A stretch of 64,000 bases of DNA from Malania oleifera. Its lineage: Eukaryota; Streptophyta; Magnoliopsida; Santalales; Ximeniaceae. A program made the position numbers and the translations under genes. Of the stretch, positions 33,901 through 44,500 are shown in pieces; the first letter of the stretch is position 1, and the number at the start of each line of letters is the position of its first letter. Below the pieces are notes generated by a model. The model was not told the origin of the DNA, did not search any database, and saw only the letters and a program-made list of their open reading frames with translations. Location: positions 6,231,764 to 6,295,763 of the forward strand of contig NC_080422.1 of NCBI RefSeq assembly GCF_029873635.1, in the 5' to 3' direction.

Positions 33901-36900
33901 CCTCTCGCCACAAAAATGAGAAGGAAAAGTTAAAAAATAAAATAAATTTTTGTTGACGCAACAGTCCTGTAGCGGTTACGTTTACATAACGGTCACAATC
34001 CATAACAACCACTACAGCCGTAATTTTTCTTCCCACCAATTTCAGTGTGCAACAGTATCGGGAACTCAAAAAACTGTTACATAACAGTCACAGCCGTTAT
34101 TTAAAACCATGTAATGCAGGTTTAAATAACCAACTAAAGTGCTTGAGAATATTTGCAACCTCATGAATGTCCTACAAACATTGACTGCAGAAGCAAAGTC
34201 CTCAATCACACAAGTCCCAAACTTGCCCTCTACACCCATCGTCAAGAGTCATATAAAATAAAGCAAGTCTGTATCAAGAGACGATTTAATCATATCAAAA
34301 TCAGGGTGTACCAATTACCAAACGGCGTTTTGCAACTGCAGCCATGACAGATGATTTGGATGCACGATATTATATGAACAAAGCTATAATCTCTAATTGA
34401 ATCAATTTCTAAAATCTTAAAAATTTTAGTCAAGTCAACTATGGAGCCCCTGATGTATCAGGTTCAAACAAGAAAGACAATAACATCTTAACTAATTGGG
34501 AAAATGAACTTCAAATTCAAACAAAAAATGAGAGTGAAAGAGAGTGTGTTAAAGGGAGAAATGACCAATAACATCAGCCCACAGCCAAAGGCAGTTTAAG
34601 AGTACCTTGGAGGAATTGAACTGATGTATATTTGAATTAAAACCCAGAACAAAGCTTGATTGCCGCCTTTCAGCCCTTTGTGGATTCCAAGAGATAGATG
34701 CAGAAGAGCATGATGCCTTTCCAAATGTAGAAACTGAATCAATAACATTCTGAAATTCGGCCTGCAAACCAGAAAAGGGAGCATAATGATTCTTAATAAT
34801 TAGACTCAAAAAATCTAATAAGCCAAGATAGATGTCAAAAATTCCCCACGCTCTCCCCACCCCACTTCCCCCAGCTAAAGGTAGAAGCTTGGTGGCAATG
34901 GTTAGCACACACAATTCAGACACTGCAGAAGCAGCATGAGTTACAATTCTTTTGAGAAAATTGGGGGAGTATAAATATAGAAATTATTTGGTTGAAGCAT
35001 CAAGCCCACACAAAATTTCAGCATTTGCATTTTCTATCAAAAAATACAAAAATAGAAGCAGCCCAAAAATCTGGAATTCATATAGGACACCGAAAGGTCC
35101 AAAAAATTATTCCCATGATTAATGACGTCCAAAAAACGAAAAAGTAAAATGGATTTCAAAATGGAAAATAAATAAATAAATAAATAACTCAGGAAAATAA
35201 TTTAGATACTGCTGCTTTCCAGCCTAGGCATCCTTTCTTCTAGTTCATCATGCCCAGCCTAGCATGCATCATTAATAAGATGGAGTAATCACCTGAAGTT
35301 GCCAATTCGTCAATTCTAATGGGTCATGGAGCTCATAAACTTTCACATGGCCATCTGTATATGCTGCTACCTGCAGAGTAAGCCCAAGCAACAGGCTTTA
35401 AGAAAAACGTAAATTATAATTGACAAATAGTACCCCAGAATAATAATGCAAGAATTTTTACCAACAGCCTAGATCATAGCAACAATATAAAAAAGACCTC
35501 CATCCACCAATGTTATCTAGAACAAAAAAGGGTAACACGTGTTTCCCTAACAAGATTTACTGTGATGCCAAGCTATTATGGAAAGTCTATCAAAAGCATT
35601 TATCAGCATAACTAAAAGAAAGAAATCAGATTTTCTCATTGGCAGGACCTGACTATTCCCAAACTTCGTTGTAGGAACGTCTTTTCTTATGCTATTCTAT
35701 TTGGGGAGCAATAACAACATTTGCATAGTCATTTTCTTTGGAATGAAGGTACATTACATTTTCTCTCTGTTTTTTTTTTTTTTTTGTAAACTATTATATC
35801 CCTATGCAATTATATCCCTATGCAGTAGCCATTCCCTTCCTATCCTATTCAAATATGACCAAATATAACATCAGTTCTTCACAGCTTAGGCAATTTAATT
35901 TATATAGTTATAATGCATCAAATGGCCATATGTAGCAAGCATAAGAAGCTATTAGCAAATTGGCTTTGAAAGCTTGAACAAGAGAACAGATGTATAGGAG
36001 CAATTAATCAGATTAAAACCTCACCATTTTCAAACTTGTTTGGGAGACCCCAAACGCAATGTCTAGCACTTGACTTGAATTGCTTTTGAAATGTTTGCAC
36101 AGCTTCCATTGTAAAGGTTCAGCAGCTTTAAAAAAAATGATTAATAATAAAGATCTTACATTTTTTTATCAAATAATGGCTATCCAAAAAACCATTTTCA
36201 TTAAACAAGAGGCACTGTAGCATATTTACATTAACTATAACATTCTAGTAATTAAACTAAAAAATTTAACGGAAAAAAAAAAATGAAAACTTACATGAAA
36301 AGGGAAAAACTATAATGCTACACATTTTTGTAGTACCATGTTGAATCAATAATAGAAACTTAATGATTAAAATTCTATTAGACAGTCTACAAGACATTTT
36401 TCAATGAAGACTCGGTCGGCATCCATCAAAAGGCAAGAAGCCAAATTTAACACAGTTAACTCAAAAATACCTTCTGCAACCTCCTCCCACAATGAAAAAG
36501 CTCCATCTGCACAGATGCACGCTATTGCATCACCATATCCTGGAGGAAACCAAACAACCTTGACAACACTGGCCTCATGTACCTGAAAGGTTCAAGCTTA
36601 TTATAAAAAATATGCAGGGGGAGAAGCAGGGAGTTAATGCAGATAAGTTCATGGGGATAACAAGAGCTTATCACTTCATAGAGAACTATCTTTCATGTTC
36701 AATTTCTCAGTGAATCCCTAATAGTCATAACCTTATGCCTTATGGCCACTAGTCGTGGACCATTTAGCAAAGATACAGACATAGCCACAACCATCCAGAA
36801 TGTCGGTAAACCAATTTTTATTTTGCTTGTTTATTGTAGATGTCTATTCCAACTCACTGCTTTCTTACTTTAAGAGACATTATTGTGGATCTGAGTTTTC

Positions 36901-39282
36901 TTCTTGTTTGGAGAAGAATGAGGATATATATATATATATAATATTTTACCAATAATATTAGGTCTAGAATTAGTTTCAATTGTCCTAATCGATGCTATTA
37001 AAATGGAAAATTTTCAAATTCACTTAGTTTTTTGTATTCGCATCAGTGTTTTAAAAGGTGTTCCTGAGGCACGCCATGATGTGTTTTGGGCATAAAATGC
37101 ACTAAGACGTAACTTAAAAGGCAGAACTCCTCAAATGCATTCGCCTCAGGGTCTGATGCTTAAGCCTCAGACCAAAAGGCGCAACTTTTACGCTTCATCT
37201 GGAAATGTGTATGCCTTTTGGGAGCAGACCTAATAATATAAAAAATATTCCAAAAAAAAAAAACACAAGAAGATATGTTAGGGCTTGACGAGCGTCACCC
37301 CCTCCCCCTTGACAACTAAAGGACCTGCGCAGAGCTTTTCCTTTTCCAAGTTGTTGTCTCTGTCTAACAACTCCTTCCAGCCTCTCGTCTCTCTCCAGCA
37401 ACCCCTTCCGACGTATCGTCTCTCTCTGACAAACCCCTACAGCCTTTCATCTCTCTCCGGCAACGCCCTACAGCCTCTCGTGACCTCGTCTCTCTTTAGT
37501 GACCTCCTCTAGTGTGCCTTTTTCACTGATTGTCACTCTCTGCTTTGAGGTCTCTTCTCCAACTAATTCAACTCTCTCTCTCTCTCTCTCTCTCTCTAGC
37601 CTTGTTCGTCTCAGGAGACTCTCCGCTAGTCTGTCTCAAATTTGGCTTTTTCTCTTCTTTTTGTTCTGTTTATTTAAGATTTTAAACTTTAAAGCATGAA
37701 AATGGCGTCCATTTTGTGATGTTATGGCTCATGCTTATCTTTTAATACACATTATTTGAGTTTGTTAGCTAAAATTGGCCTATATGATACCTAAGAATTA
37801 TGTTTTTATTTTTTTCTCCATTATTCTAAAATTTTCTCAATTTATACTCTATATATATATATATTTATTTTATTTATTTTTTTTAAAAAAAATACAATTC
37901 AAAAAGGCTTATGCCTCGCCTTACACCTTCACCTTTTAAAACATTAATTTGCATTATAAAAATCTTACTAAGATTTAACGTTTGTTTTTGAGACGGATGT
38001 AATAGTTTCATACTTTCATTAAATATTTGGAAACCTCATAATAATGGGGCTTTTAATAATGATTGTCCAAAAATTGGATAAATCTCATAAATATCAGGAA
38101 CCTTTTAATTTGAAGATTGTTGGACTAACTTCTTTCCATGGGAGTAATTTTTCAGATTTTCTTTGGCTCAAAAAAGAGTTCAGGCATATTGTGTCGTCAC
38201 CCCTAAGAGGCGTACCGGGTAGGCTATATGATGAATCAGGGATTGGTATTTTTGGATCATGTTCGGAAAAAAAAAAACAAAATATTATGAGAGATTGGTT
38301 TGGGCAGGATGATAGTAGAAAAACCTAATAACTTTGGAAATATAAACAGTTTGGTGACTGGAACACTTGCTTTGAGGGCTGTACTCCACTAGAGACGCCC
38401 ATATTGACAAATTAGAGCTGGATGGAAATTGAAAGGTTTGAATGTTAATAGAGGAAATTAAAGGTTTAGTGCACAAATTGGAAGGAAGAAAGTATTGTGC
38501 AGAATACTAGAATGATGCTAGGTAATAAGGTGTGTTTGAGTAATCACGTTCGTCAGGCCAACAGAATTGCTGATAAATTAGCTAATCACTTACTTTTCAG
38601 GATTCAGTCATGTAGTTACATCACATTTGATTTATAATCAGGTAATGATACCTTTAATGATGTGTTGTATTGTGCACCCATAAATGTTTTAATTGTTGTA
38701 AAAATAATAATAAATTAGTAAAAACATAGAACGCAACAAACCCATTTGGTTCTACAATTAAGACTAACAATTAACTCCGCTGCGGTCAAGATACTTACAA
38801 AAGAACCTCATTGCAATCGTCAAAATCACCATTTTTAACCGATGTAGCAAAAATGTTGTATCAAGTCTGACTATTGTCAATACAATCCAATACGTGTTGA
38901 AGACATTGCAGCCCATAAAGATGACATACTCTTCTATCCATCCATCCATTGCATTTAGTCTACTCAAATGATTCCTAGCCCTCCTAAAACACATCTTATC
39001 CCCCAAAAGACTCCAATATCAATGTTCAATTCCAGAAATTACGGATTACTAAAATCACGATAAGTTAATATCTCAATGCTAAGCAAGCACATTCGTAGGA
39101 AAAAACTTACGAACCCTAAATCGGGAAGTGCAGGTGAGAGATGAAGACGAAGAAGAAGCTGGGTCCACCGTATCGAAAATGGCAAGCGTCCCGTCCGTCG
39201 AACCCGTCGCCAATCTCTGGCCGCAGTAGTTCCAGGTCGAGCAGGTTGTGTCTTTATCAAGCGTCGCCAGACACTTATCCAT
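30945..39282 (-). CDS. SEH1: SEH1, WD40 nucleoporin of the Nup107-160 complex, eight exons
   Basis: Exons on the minus strand: 39115-39282, 36471-36582, 36025-36125, 35293-35370, 34606-34761, 32996-33108, 32555-32681, 30945-31076. They join in frame to 987 nt (328 residues). The plant SEH1 protein I recall is about the same length and matches along its whole course: MDKCLATLDKDTTCSTWN at the start, VVKVVWFPPGYGDAIAC, SSQVLDIAFG, WQLQAEFQNVIDSVS, VWEFDEAHQRWLPVAELAL, YAVAWAPNIGRPYEV, and SGHEGEVWQMEWDMSGMTLA near the end. SEH1 is a small beta-propeller that sits in the nuclear-pore Y complex and, in other eukaryotes, in the SEA/GATOR2 complex that controls TORC1. All junctions obey GT-AG; the exon 1 donor (GTTCGT) is weak and could be off by a few bases. 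Introns 1, 5 and 7 are enlarged by repeats. A CT/GA tract directly precedes the ATG. It looks intact. Confidence 0.95.
31104..31258. mobile_element. Small MITE in SEH1 intron 7
   Basis: About 150 bp with inverted ends (ACATGTTTGGCATGAAAG against the complement of CTTTCAAACTAAACATG) and an AT-rich palindromic middle. The target duplication is not resolved. It lies 28 bp from the exon 8 acceptor. Confidence 0.5.
33342..34111. mobile_element. hAT-like element (770 bp) in SEH1 intron 5
   Basis: Ends CATGGTTTTAAA and TTTAAAACCATG are inverted repeats, followed inward by AACGG-type words on both sides. Flanks TAAGGCAG (33334-33341) and TAATGCAG (34112-34119) match at seven of eight bases, as for an hAT target duplication. 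No transposase is recognisable, so it is non-autonomous. Confidence 0.8.
37047..37943. mobile_element. Terminal-inverted-repeat element (about 900 bp) in SEH1 intron 1
   Basis: The left end 'tgttttaaaaggtg' mirrors the right end 'caccttttaaaaca', and both sides carry GCCTCAGG / GAGGCATAAG-type words further in. No target duplication is evident. It contains a 31-bp tandem array and a CT microsatellite (37571-37599). The open frames inside are byproducts of the CT-rich array. Confidence 0.65.
37347..37470. repeat. 31-bp tandem repeat, four units
   Basis: Units start at 37347, 37378, 37409 and 37440 with exact 31-bp spacing and a shared TCTCTCT core and CAAC..CC(T/C)T ending. A partial fifth unit follows at 37471. 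It is internal to the inverted-repeat element. Confidence 0.85.
38330..38720 (+). pseudogene. LINE-type RNase H remnant in SEH1 intron 1
   Basis: The plus strand at 38547-38582 reads HVRQANRIADKLAN, the closing helix of the RNase H domain carried by plant LINEs and related reverse-transcriptase proteins. The sequence upstream is compatible but decayed. An A/T-rich tail follows near 38700-38735. The fragment is short, and a host RNase H-like pseudogene is the alternative. Confidence 0.4.
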
Positions 39283-39306
39283 CTCTCTCTCTCCCTCTCT
39301 CTCTCT
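39282..39306. repeat. CT/GA microsatellite at the SEH1 start codon
   Basis: On the minus strand an uninterrupted GA-rich tract ends right at the ATG, so it lies in the 5' leader or core promoter. Such GAGA tracts are common in plant 5' leaders and can bind BPC-type factors; that role here is inference. Confidence 0.7.
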
Positions 39307-39564
39307 GAAGCTTTCCGAGTCACAAATGGAACTTAACTAGGGTTTTGCCTCAGAGGATGACAGTGGCGCTGCGTTGTTTCGGTTAAAGTTACTCCCCTGT
39401 GCATTGGAGGTTCTTTTTTATCTCTCTATATTTTTCAGTAATTATTATACTAATTAATAAAAACTCTTTTATTCAAAGAAAATTCAGATAAATTACTCTA
39501 AAAAATTACATTTAACATATCATCCATTTTCTTTATTTAATTTATTTACAAATAATTTTTAATA

Positions 39565-41521
39565 TGTAACGACCCTATTATTATTTAAATAATAAAGAGG
39601 GAGAAAAATGGAAACAATAAAAGAAGGAGGCAATCGACTTCATCGACGAACGCTTTGCGTTCGTCAACGTCATTGCACTTTGAAGGTAATAACGGAAAAT
39701 TTTTCCTTAGTCCTCGTCGACGAATACAGGGGATTCGTCGACGAGGGTATAACAGGACCTCGTCGACGAGGGCGAGCTTCATCGTCGAGAAAATATCGAG
39801 AGGATGTTTGGGCGACTCTGAATTTCGTCGACGAAGGGTAGGGTTCGTCGACAAATTGTCTATTGACCTCGTCAATGAGATGACGTGGCTCGTCGATGAA
39901 GGCCGCAGTATAAATAGCCTAAACTTGGTTTTTTCGCGTTATTTCCAACGTAAATCTCTTCTCTCTCTCCTAGACGGTTTTCCTTCCAACTTTCTTCGAT
40001 TTCGGCCCCGTCAATCGCCGAATCGACGATCTGAGGCCACCACGACGCTCCTGGCGGAGTTCTCTTCAAATTTGTTAGGGCGGATCGTCGGTGGAATTGA
40101 GTTGGATTTCTCCTTAAAATCAGGGTAAGGTCTTTTATTCAGTTTTTGACCTTCTAGCAGTTGTATGAAATGATGTAGGCCAAGAAATATTGATATTCTG
40201 TTCTGGCAAATGTGGTTTGCAGGGTGTGAAATAGGAAGCCCTGCGGGTGTAGGATCAGTATACGATGAGGGCTTTTCGACAGTTTGGTAAAGGAAACATG
40301 CTATGCTAGGAAAACCTAATATGATTTCAGTACGAAGTTTATGTTTTTACCATATTAATATTTAGAGCAAAAATTTATGCAATTTATTATTGATGTTAAA
40401 GTATTTTAAATTATTGTGTGGCATGAGAGTATGAATACAGTATAGAAACATGTTTTTATAGTATTTTTAGGAACATGTTTTACAGAATATACAGACAATG
40501 AAAATGTGTTTACAATACCTTTCAAAATATCATGATTTTATATAGTTTTATAGCACCATAACAGGTAGAATTACAGTTTATCTCAAAAAAATACAGTTGA
40601 TATAGTTACAGCTTATTACAGCGTTATGGTTATACAGTTATTACAGAATCATGGTAAAACAGTTAGTTGTATATAGAAACGTATTATATAATATCAGACC
40701 CAGATGGATCAAACAACAGAACACGGTACCGTAGCTACAGATATTCAGTTCAGAGTGCAACCACTTAACTCAGATAGTAAGTGGTATGAGGTCGATTGTG
40801 CCTAGTTGTGGCAAACTCCCCATCAGATATGGGTTGAGGAGGGTTGATCTGACCGAGGAGTAGAGTGGTTTACCCTGGTCAGCCAGCCAAGATAGATCCA
40901 ACCTTCGGGCCGCACAACCCTGTCATGAGGGGTTAAATCATGACATACAGCCATCCAGGGAAATATTCTCAAATATTATAGTATTATCAGATTTTTTGAA
41001 ATAGTAGTATTATTATGAAAAGTAATTTCATACAATTTGACATGCTAAATTATGTAGTTAAAGGTTTTATAATATGTTATATAGTATCAGTATTTTCAGT
41101 CTTAGTATTTGTACTACTCTTATCTCTGATTAATTTTTACAGATCCACATCTCAGTAGCCACACACTAGTAATAGCATGTTTCGTCTTACTGAACTTTGA
41201 CTCATCCCAGTGTTGAATTATTTTTTAGATGAGCCAGTTGGGCGAGCGGAGCAGGCTCGCAGATAGAAGAGTTGTTAGTTTGCCCTTTTTTAGGGTGAGT
41301 GTTTTAGGGTTCAATTTTGTTAGCTCTAGTGTTAGTAAGAGTAGTTCTTGAGAGTACCGTGAAATATGTAATATTTGTGGAATTTTTAGACACTCTAGTA
41401 TTATGTATATATATATATATATATAGGTTGTGTTTCATGTTATTTGCTTTCTGCTGTGTAGGAAATTGTTTTAATTTAAAATAGTAGAGGAGAATTTTAT
41501 TTTTATAAGAAGGTCGTTACA
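39565..41521 (+). repeat. 5' LTR of the gypsy element
   Basis: 1957 bp, starting and ending with the inverted TGTAACGACC / GGTCGTTACA. It holds four exact TCGTCGACGA palindromes (39714, 39735, 39760, 39825) plus variants in U3, and a TATA box TATAAATAG at 39909-39917. A (TA)n tract is present near 41407-41425. Confidence 0.9.
39909..39917 (+). promoter_or_regulatory. Gypsy LTR TATA box
   Basis: TATAAATAG directly after the palindrome-rich U3. It faces away from SEH1. Confidence 0.6.
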
Positions 41522-44500
41522 ACGTGATATCAGAGCCTAGGTTGCTAGGTTCCATAGACTTTAGAGTACAGCGGAAGTTATACCAGAGTATAGGAAAGAA
41601 TTTGAGGTTTGTTCTGTGGTCTGGGTACAGGATTTTCCGTGGTAGTTTCTGTGTTTTTCCTGAGGTGACGATTTCAGGAAAACCATAGTAAACTATCGTC
41701 GGGTCGTGTGTCTAGGTTGCAGAACTGGATTTTGAGCTAAGATTGGGGAGAGCAGTTAATTATAAATATAGGATTTGAGTAGCATGAAATAAATAAGGTA
41801 TGTGCAGAAGATAAGGTTCTCAAGTATGTTTCTTGTTCTCAGGATGGATCCAGGAAGCAGCGGCACAAATGCTGGGGGAGACAGCCAGGACCTTCCAGTA
41901 TGGGAGGTGCCGATACAAATGTCATTCTGCGTAGCATCACCCAATAGGTGATGGCTGAGATGGCCAGGAGCTCCAAGGAGCGTAGCTATTCGATTGAGCA
42001 GTTTATGCGAATGAAGCCCCCATCTTTTGTTGGAGGGGATGACCCGATTGTAGCTGAAAATTGGGTCCAGGATATTGAAGAGACGTTGGTTGTGCTTCCT
42101 TGTACAGATGAATAGAAAGTGGTATTTGCAGCATTTAAATTGATAGGGGAGGCGAAACGCTGGTGGAGAGCAGCACGACTGATAGAGGAGCAGAGGCTGG
42201 TTCCAGTGCTAGTGACGTGGGACCGATTCAAGGAGCTGTTCTTCGAGCGATATTTTCCTACTATCGTTCAAAGTGCGAAGGCAGTAGAGTTTATGCATCT
42301 GTTACAAGGGTAGATGACCGTATCTCAGTACGCGGCTCAATTTATCGAGTTGTTGCGTTTTGCTCCACATTTAGCATCTGATGAAGAGAAGAAGGCGAGG
42401 AAATTTGATGAGGGACTAAGGCAGAATCTATTTGCACAGGTGATTCGTTTTAAGGCTCAAACTTTTTCGGAGGTTGTAAATAGAGCTGCGATCATTGAGA
42501 GTGGTATTTAGAGGGGTTTAGTAGCTCAGAGTCAGAGGAAAAGGTCTATGCCTTAGGGTTTCTAGGCTGGCTCCAGTAGGGGTCCATGGAAAGGAGGTCG
42601 TGATAGAGGAGATCAGAGGCAAACGACAGGACCGCGTGAGAATCAAGACACGTTGTTTTTCCCGATATGCGAGAGATGCCATTCGAGGGAGTGCTTGGCT
42701 GGGAGAGGTGTATGTTACCACCGTGGGAGACTCGACCATATGGCATGTGCATACCCAGGACCGTAGGACTAGGTTCCAGCTCCCAGGCCCTATCGGCGAG
42801 GATATCAGGCAGCTCAGGGAGGATATTAAGTGCCTCGTGGTGGCCAACAGAGGAATGTGGCCTCAGCGCGAGTGTACGTTCTGACACCAGGTGATGCTGA
42901 GGTTGCAGCAGATGTGGTGACAGATACATTTACTATTTTATCATATCCATACATTATTCTTTTTGACTTAGGTGTTACTCATTCTTTCATCTATGCATCT
43001 TATGTTAAATTATCTAAGAGTGAGACCCAGTCATTAGATTTAGCACTGTCAGTAGCTACACCCTCAAGGTTAGTGATCAAATGTCAGAGGGTACTTAGGG
43101 GCTATCCGATAGAAATTCAGGGGAAAGTGTTACCAGCTGATCTGATTGTATTTGATATCTGTGGGTTTGATATAATACTGGGTATGGACTGGTTGGCTGC
43201 CAATCACACCAGCATTGATTGTCATCGGAAAGAGGTAATTTTCAGACCCCTTGGCACGCAGGAATTCAGATTCGTTGGTTCACAGGTACGTGCTCCAATG
43301 CAACTGGTGTCAGCCGTGCAAGCAAGCAAATTACTCCTAGACGGAGGTCAATGGTTTATAGCGTTTGTAAAAAAAGTATCTGAAAATGAATTAAATATTG
43401 ACAGCACCCCAGTGGTACGAGAATTTTCAGATGTTTTTCCAGAGGAGTTACCTAGGTTGCCTCCTGTGCGCGAGGTGGATTTTCCTATAGATTTACCTCC
43501 AGGGACTGCGTTTCTAAGGTTGGCTCTAGTCGAACTGGGGGAATTAAAGGAGCAATTGCAAGGCTTGCTGGACAAGGGGTTTATACGACCGAGTGTATCA
43601 CCGTGGGGAGCTCCAGTGTTGTTCGTAAAGAAGAAATACGGGTCTATGAGGATGTGTATCGACTATAGAGAAATCAACGAGGTTACTATTAAGAATAAAT
43701 ATCCTCTACCCCGTATAGACGATTTATTTGATCAGCTCCAAGGTACACGGGTTCTATCAGAGATTTGACGAAGTGGTAACGTAATCCAATATGCTTAGTT
43801 CTGGAATGAAATGTTGAGTTCTTTACTAGATGTATCGCATTCTGACTGTCACTATAGAAAACATTCCTTTCCTACTTTAACCCAAGCTCTGTTAACAAAC
43901 TCTAAAGCCAAATCATCTCTTTACTGGTTTCTGTCACTACTACATATTCAACTTCTGTAGTGGGTAAAACAACAATCTTCTATATCTATGACATCCAACT
44001 AACAACTGTTGTGCCAATAGTGAATATGTACCCGGTGGTGCTTCTGCGATAATCAATTTCACCTGCAAAATCAGCATCTACAAATCCTTATATTTTCATA
44101 TCACTTTTGCCAAAACATAGGCACTTATCAATAGTTCCACAAAGATATCTCAAAATCCACTTCACTGCTTCCTAGTGTGTCTTCCCTGGATTTGACATAT
44201 ACCTGCTGACAGCTCCCGCTGCTTGGCCAATATCCGGTCTGGTACCAACCATAGCATACATTACACTTCCAACGGCTGAGGCGTATGGTACCTTAGCCAT
44301 GAAGTCTTTCTCTTCATCTGTCTGGGGAGACTGATCCTTTGAGAGACGGAAATGACCTGCCAATGGTATATTTACAGCCTTGGCACTGCTCATGTTGAAC
44401 CTCTGTAAAACACGATTAATGTACTCTGACTGAGATAACTGCAACGTGCCTTGTTGCTTATCTCTAGAGATCCGCATCCCAAGAATTTGCTTTGCAGAAC

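Larger units (their letters stand above)
39565..43771 (+). mobile_element. Ty3/gypsy element (Tekay/Del-like), 5' LTR through RT
   Basis: 5' LTR 39565-41521 (1957 bp, TGTAACGACC...GGTCGTTACA), then a tRNA-Met type primer-binding site (TGATATCAGAGC, 41525). Gag begins near 41843 (SFVGGDDPIVAENWVQDIEE and AKRWWRAARL-type blocks, to about 42510). The protease follows near 42930-43250 ([13 protein letters not shown] in the place of the usual D-S/T-G site), then RT from about 43440 ([20 protein letters not shown]; later [11 protein letters not shown]). It carries a handful of breaks. At about 43771 it abuts an antisense Copia. LTRs of this family also lie at 1-1531, 25430-26872 and 55842-57978. 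The element starts 283 bp upstream of the SEH1 ATG, in the opposite direction. Confidence 0.88.

Noticed and set aside
39039-39323. A 94-residue minus-strand frame overlapping the SEH1 start
   Set aside because: It is another frame of SEH1 exon 1 and the GA-rich leader. The SEH1 frame matches the family; this one does not.
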